A stretch of DNA of 64,000 nucleotides from Marinihelvus sp963695135 (lineage in GTDB: Bacteria; Pseudomonadota; Gammaproteobacteria; Xanthomonadales; SZUA-36): NCBI GenBank assembly GCA_963695135.1, contig CAVOGA010000002.1, forward strand, positions 62,001-126,000. The letters run 5' to 3'. Position 1 is the first letter of the stretch. Each line of letters begins with the position of its first letter. Under the pieces are notes generated by a model that saw only the letters and a list, made by a program, of their open reading frames with translations, was not told where the DNA came from and made no database searches. This document shows, one piece after another, positions 1-9,003 of this stretch. A program made the translations under genes and the position numbers.

Positions 1-312
1 CAGTTCACGGGTGGCGTCCGAGTTGGTCGACGAGAAATTGTCGTAGCTCAGCCCGAAGTCCCGGAAATCCTTTTGGTGCTCGGCATTCATCCGGTCGATC
101 AGCGCTTCCGGCGTAATGCCCTGGCGCTGGGCGCTGAGCATGATCGGCGTGCCGTGCGCATCGTCCGCCCAGGCAAAATAGCATTCGTGGCCCTGCGCCC
201 GCTGGAAACGCGCCCAGATATCGGTCTGGATATATTCCAGCATGTGGCCCAGGTGGATTGAGCCGTTGGCATAGGGCAGGGCGGCGGTCAGCAGAATTCT
301 TCTTTGATTCAT
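1..312 (-). CDS. metG: methionyl-tRNA synthetase, N-terminal part
   Basis: Class I synthetase that charges tRNA(Met) with methionine in the cytoplasm. Only about the first 104 residues lie in the window; the gene runs off the left edge. The start reads MNQRRILLTAALPYANG and continues into a GSIHLGHM stretch, the HIGH-type ATP-binding signature of MetG; DDAHG follows in the catalytic core. The KMSKS loop and tRNA-binding domain lie outside. I chose the ATG at 312 because it aligns with family N termini. An in-frame ATG at 342 would add ten residues, and neither has a convincing Shine-Dalgarno site. It is divergent from mrp, as in many gammaproteobacteria. Confidence 0.93.
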   Translation of the reverse strand, partial: MNQRRILLTAALPYANGSIHLGHMLEYIQTDIWARFQRAQGHECYFAWADDAHGTPIMLSAQRQGITPEALIDRMNAEHQKDFRDFGLSYDNFSSTNSDATREL

Positions 313-489
313 GTTCTTGTTCGGGGTGTCCGGGGCGGTCATGGGGATGGCGTGCGGCGTGCGGTTCAACTTGGCATTATCGCATGGCGCGGCGCGCTTC
401 CATAGGCCCGGGGCCATGCGGCTGCGGTTTCGCCAGCATCTGAAAACGGTACAATGCGCGACTCACCCGATCTGCCAGGAAATGCCCTC

Positions 490-1579
490 ATGCCCGCCGC
501 AAGCGAAGACCTCATCCGCGAACAACTGTCCCGCATCAAAGCCCCGTTCCTGGAAAACGACCTGGTGTCCGCCGGCATGGTGCGCGGCATCGGTGTTGAC
601 GGCGACAGGGCGGCCATTGACTTGCGCCTGGGATTCGCCGCCGGTGGTTTTATCGAGGAGCTGGCGGCGCAGGTTCGCAAGGCGGTGATCGATGCCGGCC
701 TGGCAACCGAGGTCACCGTCAACGCGGACTGGAAAGTGCTGCCGCACCAGGTGCAGGGGGAGCTTAAGCCCATCGCCGGCATCCGCAACATCATTGCGGT
801 CGCCTCCGGCAAGGGCGGCGTGGGCAAGTCCAGCACCGCGGTCAACCTGGCGCTGGCGCTGGCCCGGGACGGCGCGCGCGTGGGCCTGCTGGATGCGGAC
901 ATCTACGGCCCCAGCATTCCGCGCATGCTCGGCGTGAAAGGCACGCCGGCTACCCGTGACAACAAGATCATTCCGCACCATGCGCACGGCGTGAAGCTGA
1001 TGTCCATGGGCTTCCTCGTCGACGAGGAGAACCCGATGATTTGGCGGGGCCCCATGGTGACTTCCGCGCTGCAGCAGATGCTGGGTGACTCGGAGTGGGG
1101 CGAGCTGGACTACATGATTATCGACCTGCCGCCGGGCACCGGCGATATCCAGCTGACCCTGGTGCAGAAGATCCCGGTCGCCGGCGCTGTAATCGTCACG
1201 ACGCCCCAGGACATTGCGCTGCTGGATGCCCGCAAGGCGCTGCAGATGTTCCGCAAGCTGGACGTGCACTGTGCTGGGCGTGGTGGAAAACATGAGCACG
1301 CACATTTGCAGCCAGTGCGGCTTCGAGGAGCCGATTTTCGGCACCGGTGGCGGCGACCGCATGGCGGAGCAATACGATATTCCGCTGCTCGGCCGGCTGC
1401 CGCTGGACATCCGCATCCGCGAGGCGCTGGACAACGGTAACCCGACCGTCGCTGCCGAGCCGGACGGCGAGCTGGCGGCGAGCTACATCGACTTCGCTCG
1501 CCAGACCGCGGCGCAACTTTCCCTGCGCGAGCGCAACCTGAAACTCGATTTGCCGCAGATCAACGTACAAAACCGTTAG
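490..1579 (+). CDS. mrp: Mrp/ApbC iron-sulfur cluster carrier ATPase (one +1 frameshift)
   Basis: P-loop ATPase of the Mrp/NBP35 family that carries Fe-S clusters to apoproteins. A small MIP18-like N-terminal domain precedes the deviant Walker A motif GKGGVGKSS near residue 115, then DADIYGPS and DLPPGTGD. The reading frame breaks near 1268: the conserved DVPVLGVVENMS stretch is recovered by removing one base (A1268), after which the frame continues through the CSQCG motif to the stop at 1579. The repaired length is 362 residues, normal for the family. I prefer the ATG at 490, which has AGGAA upstream, over the in-frame ATG at 454. The frameshift looks like sequence error, not gene decay. Confidence 0.92.
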
Positions 1580-1615
1580 ACACCTGATTAACCGACCCGG
1601 AGTCACTCCCCAGAC

Positions 1616-2185
1616 ATGAGCATCAAGTCCGACCGATGGATTCGCCGCATGGCCGAAGAGCACGGCATGATTGAGCCGTTCGAGCCGGGCCAGGTCCGGC
1701 GCAACGAAGCCGGCCAGCGGCTGGTTTCCTACGGCACCTCAAGCTACGGCTACGATGGCCGCTGCGCCAACCATTTCAAGATTTTCACCAACATCAACTC
1801 GGCCGTGGTGGACCCCAAGGCCTTCGATGAGAACAGTTTTGTCGATTTCGAGGGCGACTCCTGCATCATTCCGCCCAACTCCTTCGCCCTGGCGCACACG
1901 GTGGAATATTTCCGTATTCCGCGCAGCGTCCTGACCATCTGCCTCGGCAAATCCACCTACGCGCGCTGCGGCATCATCGTCAACGTCACCCCGCTGGAAC
2001 CCGAATGGGAGGGCCACGTCACCCTGGAGTTCTCCAACACGACCCCGCTGCCCGCCCGCATCTATGCCAATGAAGGCGTCGCCCAGTTCCTGTTCTTCGA
2101 ATCCGACGAAGAATGCGAAACCTCCTATCTGGACCGCGGGGGGAAATATCAGGGACAGAGGGGCGTCACGCTGCCGAAGACCTGA
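1616..2185 (+). CDS. dcd: dCTP deaminase
   Basis: Deaminates dCTP to dUTP, the main source of dUMP for thymidylate synthesis in gammaproteobacteria. The 189-residue protein has SSYGYD near the N terminus, the GKSTYARCGI motif and EWEGHVTLEFSNT, which carry the nucleotide-binding and catalytic Ser/Arg and Glu residues, and ends GKYQGQRGVTLPKT. The sequence is very close in layout to the Pseudomonas-type enzyme. It lies 36 bases after mrp on the same strand and is convergent with the degS-type gene. Confidence 0.97.
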   Translation: MSIKSDRWIRRMAEEHGMIEPFEPGQVRRNEAGQRLVSYGTSSYGYDGRCANHFKIFTNINSAVVDPKAFDENSFVDFEGDSCIIPPNSFALAHTVEYFRIPRSVLTICLGKSTYARCGIIVNVTPLEPEWEGHVTLEFSNTTPLPARIYANEGVAQFLFFESDEECETSYLDRGGKYQGQRGVTLPKT

Positions 2186-2259
2186 CGTCCTGATGCGCCG
2201 GAGCCGTCGCTGAAGAGCGCATGCGCTGTTTGCGCAGCCAGAGAAGGCAGGCGTTTCCG

Positions 2260-3369
2260 CTAGCTGAGCGGCGGTTGCTGAATCAAGGTGGCGTAGGTTT
2301 CGAAAATATTTCCATCCCGCTGCACCAGCAGCTCGACCTGTGCGCCGGGTTCCATGCGCGAGATGGACAGCAACACCGAGCGGGCGTCATCCGACTCCAC
2401 CCCGTTCACGGCAAGCAGAATGTCCCCGGTGCGCAGGCTGGCATTCCAGGCGGGGCCGCCCGGGTCGACGTCCAGCACGCGAATCCCGCGCCGCACGGCG
2501 CTGCCGTCCGCCTGCATGGACAGGGGCAGGTCGGCCAGCTTGGCGCCCAGCCAGCCGCGGCGCACGGAGCCGTAGTCGATGATCTGTGCCATCACGTCCC
2601 GGGCGATGGCGATCGGAATCGCGAAGCCGATGTTTTGCCCGCCTACCTCGCGAGCGAGGTTGCGCGTGTTGATGCCGATCACCTCGCCGTTGACGTTGAC
2701 CAGGGCGCCGCCGCTGTTGCCCGCATTGATCGCTGCATCGGTCTGGATGAAGTCCTCGTAGAGCAGGGCGCGCAGGTCATTGCGCCCGGTCGCGCTGACG
2801 ATGCCCATGGTGACCGTGTGACTGAGGCCCAGGGCATTGCCGATGGCCAGCACCACGTCGCCCACCCGGGGTTGCCCCTCCAGCTTGAGCGGCGCCTCCG
2901 GCAGGCCGTCGAGCTCAATCTTGAGCACCGCCAGGTCCGTTGCCGGGTCCGACCCGACCACCTGGGCCGGTGCGTAACGGCCATCCCAGAGCGCGACCTG
3001 GATGTTCGATACCTCGTTCACCACGTGGTCGTTGGTCAGGATGTAGCCGTCTTCGCGGATGAGCACACCCGAACCGACATCCCGCCGGGAGCGCGCGACA
3101 TACTGACGCCCGAGAATGCGCTGGATCTGCGGATTCACTTCCTGCAGTTCCACCGACTGGGTGTAGATGCTCACAACGGACGGCGCGGCGCGGTCCACCG
3201 CGTCGGCAAAGCTGATACCGGCGGCGGTCGCCGGCGGACTGTCCGCCTTGCTCAACAGCCGCTCGCGCAGGTTCGGTAGGGCGAGAATCAGCAGGAAAGC
3301 GATGGCCAGGCCCGCGGTAACGGAGCGCAAAACAAACAACGCCATGCGGATGCCGGCCCCGGAACTCAT
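2260..3369 (-). CDS. degS: periplasmic site-1 serine protease of the DegS/AlgW family
   Basis: Membrane-anchored HtrA-type protease; family members cut the anti-sigma factor RseA/MucA when misfolded outer-membrane proteins are sensed. The 369-residue protein has one N-terminal membrane segment (about residues 10-31), a trypsin-like domain with catalytic His115 (TNDHVV), Asp145 (DPATD) and Ser219 (AGNSGG), then a single PDZ domain. One PDZ domain and an uncleaved anchor separate DegS/AlgW from DegP. An alternative start is the Met at residue 9. No rseA or rpoE is in this window. It faces dcd tail to tail. Confidence 0.9.
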   Translation of the reverse strand: MSSGAGIRMALFVLRSVTAGLAIAFLLILALPNLRERLLSKADSPPATAAGISFADAVDRAAPSVVSIYTQSVELQEVNPQIQRILGRQYVARSRRDVGSGVLIREDGYILTNDHVVNEVSNIQVALWDGRYAPAQVVGSDPATDLAVLKIELDGLPEAPLKLEGQPRVGDVVLAIGNALGLSHTVTMGIVSATGRNDLRALLYEDFIQTDAAINAGNSGGALVNVNGEVIGINTRNLAREVGGQNIGFAIPIAIARDVMAQIIDYGSVRRGWLGAKLADLPLSMQADGSAVRRGIRVLDVDPGGPAWNASLRTGDILLAVNGVESDDARSVLLSISRMEPGAQVELLVQRDGNIFETYATLIQQPPLS

Positions 3370-3440
3370 TGATGGGGCCCCCGCGGGGTCAGCTTTTGGC
3401 GGCGCGCAGCGATCACAGGCGGATTTTAACGCTAAAGCAT

Positions 3441-3815
3441 TTGTCCCGCATGGACCAAATCGGATAAAATAGTGGATTGGTCAGGCACGGGTTCTCACGT
3501 CATTTTCCGCCATGCGTTCATCGCGCATGGGACTTATCAGGGTTTGGTCCCTTGAGATTGTTCTGAATTCTGGTTCTGAAGTCTGGTTCCGGGGTCCGGA
3601 TCGATTCGGACTCCAGGCTTGGAATGACGTGTGCCTATAACGATTTGGACTGGCGTATGATTTTCGCCGGAATTTCACGTTGTCTGCCCCACAATTCGTG
3701 CCGAAGCCGGGATTTATCCGGCACTCTGCCGAAACGTTTCGAACTTAACTGCCCGCCAGCGACCTTGTCTTCATTTTGGTTGCTCACCGGGCCAGCCTAG
3801 AATCTGGAGTAGCAC
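3441..3815 (+). promoter_or_regulatory. putative petABC promoter and long structured leader
   Basis: This 445-base gap between degS and petA holds no convincing gene. A sigma-70-like promoter is visible: TTGTCC at 3441-3446, an 18-base spacer, and TAAAAT at 3465-3470. If used, it gives a leader of about 340 bases. That leader contains hairpins at 3511-3529 (CATGCG paired with CGCATG), 3529-3551 (GGGAC with GTCCC), 3591-3614 (eight pairs including one G-U) and 3707-3723 (GCCGG with CCGGC). Role unknown. The promoter call is by consensus only. Confidence 0.4.
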
Positions 3816-4412
3816 ATGTCTTCTGATGGTGTGAACAACGGGCGGCGTAAATTTCTTATCGCAGCCACGTCAGCCGTAGGCGCCGTGGGCGTGGGCGCCG
3901 CCGCAGTCCCCTTTATCGCCAGTTGGCTCCCATCGGCCAAAGCCAAGGCTGTTGGCGCGCCGGTGGAGGTCAATATTTCCAAGCTGAACGCCGGACAAAT
4001 TCTCAAGGTCCAGTGGCGCGGTCAGACCATTGGCGTTCTCAAGCGCAACCAGGACATGCTGGGTCACCTTCCTGAAGTGGACAACAAGCTGCGCGATCCT
4101 GACTCCGCCAGCTCCCTGCAGCCCGAATATGCCATTAATGAGTCGCGGGCGCTGGATCCGGAATACCTGGTCGTGAACATGCATTGCACGCACCTGGGTT
4201 GCATTCCCGAGCTTATTCCGCAGGTTGGCGCGCAGCCGTTTGACCCGGACTGGAAGGGCGGCTTCTACTGCCCCTGCCACAAATCAAAATTTGACCTCGC
4301 AGGCCGTGTCTACACGGGCGTTCCGGCACCGACCAACCTGACGATTCCGCCTTATTCCTTTATTGACGATCAGCACATCCTGATCGGTGTCAATCCGGAG
4401 GGTATGTCCTGA
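3816..4412 (+). CDS. petA: ubiquinol-cytochrome c reductase Rieske iron-sulfur subunit
   Basis: Carries the 2Fe-2S cluster that takes the first electron from ubiquinol in the bc1 complex and passes it to cytochrome c1. The 198-residue protein starts with a twin-arginine-type signal-anchor (GRRKFLIAA, then a hydrophobic segment to about residue 38). The Rieske boxes are CTHLGC (Cys124, His126, Cys129) and CPCH (Cys152, Cys154, His155), and both are complete. GGAG precedes the ATG. Its stop sits immediately before petB, giving the usual petABC operon. Confidence 0.97.
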   Translation: MSSDGVNNGRRKFLIAATSAVGAVGVGAAAVPFIASWLPSAKAKAVGAPVEVNISKLNAGQILKVQWRGQTIGVLKRNQDMLGHLPEVDNKLRDPDSASSLQPEYAINESRALDPEYLVVNMHCTHLGCIPELIPQVGAQPFDPDWKGGFYCPCHKSKFDLAGRVYTGVPAPTNLTIPPYSFIDDQHILIGVNPEGMS

Positions 4413-4424
4413 TGGCTAAGCTCA

Positions 4425-5663
4425 ATGGAAACCAATACGACGGGAACCCGCGCCGACGCGGCCATGGATTGGGTCAACAAGCGTTTGCCGGTTACCCAGT
4501 TCTGGAACGACCACCTGGCCAAGTACTACGCGCCGAAGAACTTCAACTTCTGGTACTACATGGGCTCGCTGGCGATTCTTGTGCTGGTGATGCAGATTCT
4601 CACGGGGATCTTCCTGACCATGCAGTACAAGCCGTCGGCGGCGGAAGCTTTTGCCTCGGTGGAATACATCATGCGTGACGTCGACTGGGGTTGGCTGATT
4701 CGCTACATGCACTCCACCGGCGCATCGTTCTTCTTTATCGTGATCTACCTGCACATGTTCCGGGCCATGCTTTACGGCTCCTACCGCAAGCCGCGGGAAC
4801 TGATCTGGGTATTCGGCATGATCATTTACCTGCTGCTGATGGCAGAGGCCTTCTTCGGCTACGTGCTGCCCTGGGGACAGATGTCCTACTGGGGTGCGCA
4901 GGTGATCATCAACCTGTTCGGCGCCATTCCGATGGTCGGTGAGCCACTGACCGAATGGATTCGCGGCGACTACTTTATCTCCGATGCCACGGTAAACCGG
5001 TTCTTCGCCCTGCACGTGATCGCCCTGCCGATCGCCATCCTGGGCCTGGTGGTGCTGCACCTGACCGCACTGCATGAAACCGGGTCCAACAACCCGGACG
5101 GTATCGAGATCAAGGAGAACAAGGATGCGAACGGCGTTCCGATAGACGGCATTCCTTTCCACCCTTACTACACGGTGAAGGACCTGTTCGGCGCCTCCGT
5201 GTTCCTGCTGATTTTCGCGTTCGTGATCTTCTTCTGGCCGGAAGGCGGCGGTCTGTTCCTGGAGCACGACAACTTCATCCCGGCAGACCCGCTGGTGACC
5301 CCGACGCACATCAAGCCGGTCTGGTACTTCACGCCGTACTACGCAATTCTGAAGGCGGTACCGGACAAGCTGATGGGCGTGGTTCTGATGGGCGTGTCGG
5401 TGATGATCCTGTTCTTCCTGCCCTGGCTGGACCGTTCGCCGGTGCGTTCAATCCGTTACAAGGGCGCCTGGTACAAGATCCTGCTGTTTGTTTTCGCGAT
5501 TGCTTTCGTTCGACTCGGCATGCTTGGCATGGCTGAAGGCACGCCGGCTGAGACCTGGGAGACGCGGTTCTGGACCTTTATCTACTTCGCGTTCTTCATT
5601 CTCCTGTTCTTCCTCAGCAAGGGTGGCAAGACGAAACCGCTTCCTGAAAGGGTGAAACACTAA
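4425..5663 (+). CDS. petB: ubiquinol-cytochrome c reductase cytochrome b subunit
   Basis: Di-heme membrane subunit of the bc1 complex with the quinol oxidation and quinone reduction sites. The 412-residue protein has about eight to nine hydrophobic helices. Heme-ligand histidines fall in the MHSTGASFFF and YLHMFR helix and in the FFALHVIALP and LHLTALHETG region. GYVLPWGQMSYWGA is the Qo-site motif; the Qo-loop PEWY-type motif appears as KPVWYF. The start is uncertain: an ATG at 4412 overlaps the petA stop (TGATGG) but is in another frame, so either the ATG at 4425 is used or one more base error lies between them. Confidence 0.95.
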   Translation: METNTTGTRADAAMDWVNKRLPVTQFWNDHLAKYYAPKNFNFWYYMGSLAILVLVMQILTGIFLTMQYKPSAAEAFASVEYIMRDVDWGWLIRYMHSTGASFFFIVIYLHMFRAMLYGSYRKPRELIWVFGMIIYLLLMAEAFFGYVLPWGQMSYWGAQVIINLFGAIPMVGEPLTEWIRGDYFISDATVNRFFALHVIALPIAILGLVVLHLTALHETGSNNPDGIEIKENKDANGVPIDGIPFHPYYTVKDLFGASVFLLIFAFVIFFWPEGGGLFLEHDNFIPADPLVTPTHIKPVWYFTPYYAILKAVPDKLMGVVLMGVSVMILFFLPWLDRSPVRSIRYKGAWYKILLFVFAIAFVRLGMLGMAEGTPAETWETRFWTFIYFAFFILLFFLSKGGKTKPLPERVKH

Positions 5664-6415
5664 TGATCAGTTTCAGCAGAAAAATAAGACTGGCAACGGT
5701 CCTGGTTCTCGGGTTCGCCCTCGCGCCGGCGGTGCAGGCGGCGGGCGGCAAGGTTGAACTGGTGCCGGCCGAGGTCAACGTAAATGATGTCGCCAGCTTG
5801 CAAAGCGGCGCCCAGCTCTACGTTAACTATTGCATCGGCTGCCACAGCCTGAACTTCATGCGCTACAACCGCCTGGCTGCAGACCTGGACCTGAGCGAAG
5901 AAATGGTCGAGGCCAACCTGATGTTCACGGATGCGAAGTTCGGTGACCCGATGACCAATACGATGAACCCGGAGGACGCGGCCCAGTGGTTCGGCAAAGC
6001 GCCGCCGGATCTGTCACTGGTCGGCCGTTCCCGCGGAGCAGACTGGATCTTCAACTACCTGATCTCCTTCTACCGGGACGATAACGGCGGCTGGAACAAC
6101 ACGATCCTGGAGAACGCGGCCATGCCGCACGTGCTGTGGCCCTTGCAGGGCATCCAGGAGCCGGTCTACGAGACGGTCATGGAAGGCGACCTTGAAGTGA
6201 TCAAGGTGGCCGCCCTTGAGCTGGTCGAGCCCGGCGTGATGAGCGAAGAGGAATACCTGGCCGCGATGCGCGACCTGACCGCGTTCCTCGACTACGTCGG
6301 TGAGCCGATCCAGCTCAAGCGCAAGAAAATTGGCGTCTGGGTCATGGCATTTCTGGCTTTCTTTGCGTTCCTGGCCTACCTGCTGAAAGCGGAATACTGG
6401 CGCGACGTACACTAG
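5663..6415 (+). CDS. petC: ubiquinol-cytochrome c reductase cytochrome c1 subunit
   Basis: Periplasmic c-type cytochrome that accepts electrons from the Rieske protein and hands them to soluble cytochrome c. The protein has 250 residues with a signal peptide (about 1-27, ending near AVQAA), the heme-binding CIGCH at residues 57-61, and a C-terminal membrane anchor around IGVWVMAFLAFFAFLAYLL. A Met in ENAAMPHVLW is a candidate sixth heme ligand. The ATG overlaps the petB stop by one base (TAATG), showing translational coupling. Confidence 0.96.
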   Translation: MISFSRKIRLATVLVLGFALAPAVQAAGGKVELVPAEVNVNDVASLQSGAQLYVNYCIGCHSLNFMRYNRLAADLDLSEEMVEANLMFTDAKFGDPMTNTMNPEDAAQWFGKAPPDLSLVGRSRGADWIFNYLISFYRDDNGGWNNTILENAAMPHVLWPLQGIQEPVYETVMEGDLEVIKVAALELVEPGVMSEEEYLAAMRDLTAFLDYVGEPIQLKRKKIGVWVMAFLAFFAFLAYLLKAEYWRDVH

Positions 6416-6491
6416 ACTGACCAGAAACGATAGCCGGGTAAAACTATAGCCGGGCCGCAATGACGGCCCCGCACCAATGGGAGTTAAAGCT

Positions 6492-7130
6492 GTGTCCTTA
6501 TCTGTAAAAGGCCGTTCCACCATGGCGCTGTACTCGTCCTCGACCGACATCGATTGTCACCGGGTTCGTTTCGTACTGGCCGAGAAAGGCATCAACGTGG
6601 AAATCGTTGATGTTGATAGTGACACCTCTGCGGCGGAAGATCTCGCCGAGCTGACCCCCTACAACGAGACGCCGACGCTGGTGGATCGTGACCTGGTGCT
6701 GTACGACGCCGGGGTCATCAATGACTACCTCGATGAGCGTTACCCGCATCCGCCGCTGATGCCGGTCGATCCGGTGTCCCGCGCGGGTCTGCGCCTGGTT
6801 CATTACCGGGTGCTGCGTGACTGGTATCCGCTGGCCCGTGAAATTGAGGCGGCCACCGGCAAAAAGGCGGACAAGCCGCGCAAACAGCTCAAAGAGGGCA
6901 TCATTGCTGCTGACGAGTTGTTCCAGAGCTCCGATTTTGTACTCGGTGACGAGCTCAGCCTGGTGGATTGTTCACTGGCCCCTCTGTTCTGGCGCCTGCC
7001 GGTGTACGGCATCAGTCTCGGCAAGTCGGGCAAATCGGTGCAGGCCTATATTCAGCGTCTGTTCCAGCGTTCTTCCTTCAAGGCCAGCCTCACCGCCGCC
7101 GAGCGGGAGATGATCCTCAACGCATCCTGA
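6492..7130 (+). CDS. sspA: stringent starvation protein A (RNA polymerase-associated)
   Basis: Glutathione-S-transferase-fold protein without transferase activity; in E. coli it binds RNA polymerase and alters promoter use in stationary phase and acid stress. Visible family features are the thioredoxin-like N half (CHRVRFVLAEKG, ETPTLVDRDL), YLDERYPHPPLMPVDP, and the helical C half (SLVDCSLAPLFWRLP). I chose the GTG at 6492 because GGGAG lies about 8 bases upstream and the extra residues match the extended N termini of SspA proteins. ATG codons at 6477 and 6522 are alternatives. It follows petC and precedes sspB, a common order. Confidence 0.93.
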   Translation: MSLSVKGRSTMALYSSSTDIDCHRVRFVLAEKGINVEIVDVDSDTSAAEDLAELTPYNETPTLVDRDLVLYDAGVINDYLDERYPHPPLMPVDPVSRAGLRLVHYRVLRDWYPLAREIEAATGKKADKPRKQLKEGIIAADELFQSSDFVLGDELSLVDCSLAPLFWRLPVYGISLGKSGKSVQAYIQRLFQRSSFKASLTAAEREMILNAS

Positions 7131-7149
7131 TCGGGGAAACCTTCGCGTG

Positions 7150-7536
7150 ATGACTTCCAGCAAGCCCTACCTGCTGCGCGCGCTGTACGAGTGGATTCTC
7201 GATAACGATATGACGCCGCATCTCATCGTCGATGCGGAGGCGGACGGCCTGGTCGTTCCGCCCCAGGCGGTGCAGGACGGCCGCGTGGTGCTGAACATTT
7301 CTCCCTCCGCAACTCGCGACCTGGCGCTGGAAAATGACAGTGTCAGCTTCCAGGCCCGCTTCGCCGGCGTGTCCCGGGAACTGTGGATCCCTGCAGGTGC
7401 AATACTGGCCATCTATGCCCGCGAAAACGGGCAGGGCATGATGTTCGCCGATGCGGCGGATGATGGTCCCGAGCCGCCGGACGATGATGCCCCAAGTCCG
7501 CGGCCGGGCGGTCCTAAACTTCGCGTAATCAAGTAA
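7150..7536 (+). CDS. sspB: ClpXP specificity-enhancing factor SspB
   Basis: Adaptor that binds ssrA-tagged proteins made by tmRNA rescue and delivers them to ClpXP. The 128-residue protein has the SspB core (PYLLRALYEWILDN, then TPHLIVDA, and VVLNISPSATRDL), a flexible Asp/Pro-rich linker (about residues 98-118) and a short C-terminal tail LRVIK, which corresponds to the XB motif that docks on the ClpX zinc domain. The ATG at 7150 follows an in-frame GTG at 7147. It is paired with sspA. Confidence 0.93.
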   Translation: MTSSKPYLLRALYEWILDNDMTPHLIVDAEADGLVVPPQAVQDGRVVLNISPSATRDLALENDSVSFQARFAGVSRELWIPAGAILAIYARENGQGMMFADAADDGPEPPDDDAPSPRPGGPKLRVIK

Positions 7537-7545
7537 TCCAGACGC

Positions 7546-8124
7546 TTACCTGGCGGGGTCAGTGCCAACGGCGCGCTTTCGCAGCAGCACCACGACGGCG
7601 CCGGTTCCTCCGTCTACAGGCCTGCAACTGGTAAACGCGACCACCGCCTTGTGACGGCGCAGCAGTGAGTTGGTCAGCTGTTTCAGCACCGGCCGGCTTT
7701 GTGAGCGCAGTCCTTTGCCGTGAACCACCCGCACACAACCCAGGTTTTCAGCGGTGGCATCGGCGATGAAATGCAGCAACGCTTCGCGTGCGGTTTCCCG
7801 GGTCATGTGGTGCAGGTCCAGGTGACCGTGGACGGCGTAATGCCCCCTGCGCAGGCGGCGCAGAAGCCGCGGGGCGTAACCGTCACGCAGAAAGTGGATT
7901 TCTTCACCGGATTCCACGTCCAGCTCATCATGGGTTTCCGGTGGGGCGAGCAGCTCATCCAGAACCGCCGCCTCGTCGCGCAAGCGCTGCCGGGGCACCG
8001 GCGCCGGTCGCCGGCGATGCGCCGGAACGCGGGGTTCGATCTCCAGCGGACGCGTGCCGGCCATGGCCTCACGAAAGAGGCCGGCGTCATCATCCCGGTC
8101 TTTTTCGTCACTCAAGGGATTCAC
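7546..8124 (-). CDS. Smr-domain protein, SmrB/YfcN-like
   Basis: Protein of about 192 residues with a C-terminal Smr (MutS2-related) domain: LDLHHMTRETAR, then VVHGKGLRS and a C-terminal GTGAVVVLLR. In E. coli, SmrB cuts mRNA between collided ribosomes; assigning that role here is by family only. An Arg/Pro-rich N-terminal region leads into the domain. I chose the GTG at 8124 (reading on to SDEKDRDDDAGLFREAM); a TTG at 8115 is the alternative, since no strong ribosome site decides. It is convergent with sspB and divergent from surE. Confidence 0.85.
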   Translation of the reverse strand: MNPLSDEKDRDDDAGLFREAMAGTRPLEIEPRVPAHRRRPAPVPRQRLRDEAAVLDELLAPPETHDELDVESGEEIHFLRDGYAPRLLRRLRRGHYAVHGHLDLHHMTRETAREALLHFIADATAENLGCVRVVHGKGLRSQSRPVLKQLTNSLLRRHKAVVAFTSCRPVDGGTGAVVVLLRKRAVGTDPAR

Positions 8125-8217
8125 ACGTTCACGTTGCGCGGTGGAGTCCGTACAATAACACCGCTTCTGAACGGCGTCTGCTGGCGCCAAGCCCACCGGG
8201 AGAGGCCAGGGAGACGC

Positions 8218-9003
8218 ATGCATATCTTGATCAGTAATGACGACGGGCTGTCTGCAACCGGCATCCAGGTGCTTGCCGGGCGCATCAGGCAACTGGGCGA
8301 CATCACGATTGTTGCCCCGGACCGCAATTGCAGCGGTGCGAGCAATTCACTGACGCTCGAATCACCGATCCGCATCTATGAGGTTGAGCCCGGGGTCCAC
8401 CGGGTCAGTGGAACCCCGACCGATTGCGTACACATTGCGCTGACGGGCCTGCTGAAAGAGGATCCGGACATGGTGCTGTCGGGTATCAATCATGGCGCCA
8501 ACCTCGGTGACGACGTGATCTACTCCGGCACCGTGGCTGCCGCCATGGAAGGGCGCTTCCTGGGCCTGCCGGCCATTGCCATATCCCTGGTCTACGAGGA
8601 CACCCCGACCCATTTTGCCACCGCGGCTGAAGCGGCGGCCCGGTTGGTTGCCCAGCTGTTGCGGGATCCTCTGCCGGCGGACACGATTCTCAACGTGAAC
8701 GTTCCGGACCGGCCCTGGGATGAGATTGAAGGCTTTGAAGTGACCCGCCTGGGCCACCGCCACCGCGCGGAGCCCTGCGTGGCCACGGAAGACCCGCGTG
8801 GCCGCCCGATGTACTGGATAGGTCCGGCCGGGGAAGAGCATGACGCAGGCCCCGGCACCGACTTCGATGCCATCCGGCGCGGCTTTATTTCGATCACCCC
8901 GATCCATGTCGACCTGACACGCTACCAGGCGCTGGACCAGGTGGCCGGCTGGGTATCCACGATCAGCACGGGGCCGGTGAAAACGGCGGACGCTGCATCG
9001 TGA
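8218..9003 (+). CDS. surE: 5'/3'-nucleotidase SurE
   Basis: Metal-dependent nucleotidase and exopolyphosphatase linked to stationary-phase survival. The 261-residue protein begins MHILISNDDG with the Asp8-Asp9 metal ligands. APDRNCSGASNSLT (with the metal-site Ser) and SGINHGANLGDDVIYSGTV follow; all catalytic motifs are present. The gene opens the classic surE-pcm-nlpD-rpoS cluster. Its stop overlaps the GTG start of pcm (GTGA), and an AGGGAGA-type ribosome site precedes the ATG. Confidence 0.97.
   Translation: MHILISNDDGLSATGIQVLAGRIRQLGDITIVAPDRNCSGASNSLTLESPIRIYEVEPGVHRVSGTPTDCVHIALTGLLKEDPDMVLSGINHGANLGDDVIYSGTVAAAMEGRFLGLPAIAISLVYEDTPTHFATAAEAAARLVAQLLRDPLPADTILNVNVPDRPWDEIEGFEVTRLGHRHRAEPCVATEDPRGRPMYWIGPAGEEHDAGPGTDFDAIRRGFISITPIHVDLTRYQALDQVAGWVSTISTGPVKTADAAS

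Noticed and set aside
3481..3678. 65-codon minus-strand reading frame in the petA leader
   Set aside because: Arg/Ser/Pro-rich random-looking sequence, no ribosome site, no family resemblance, and it covers hairpins of the leader.
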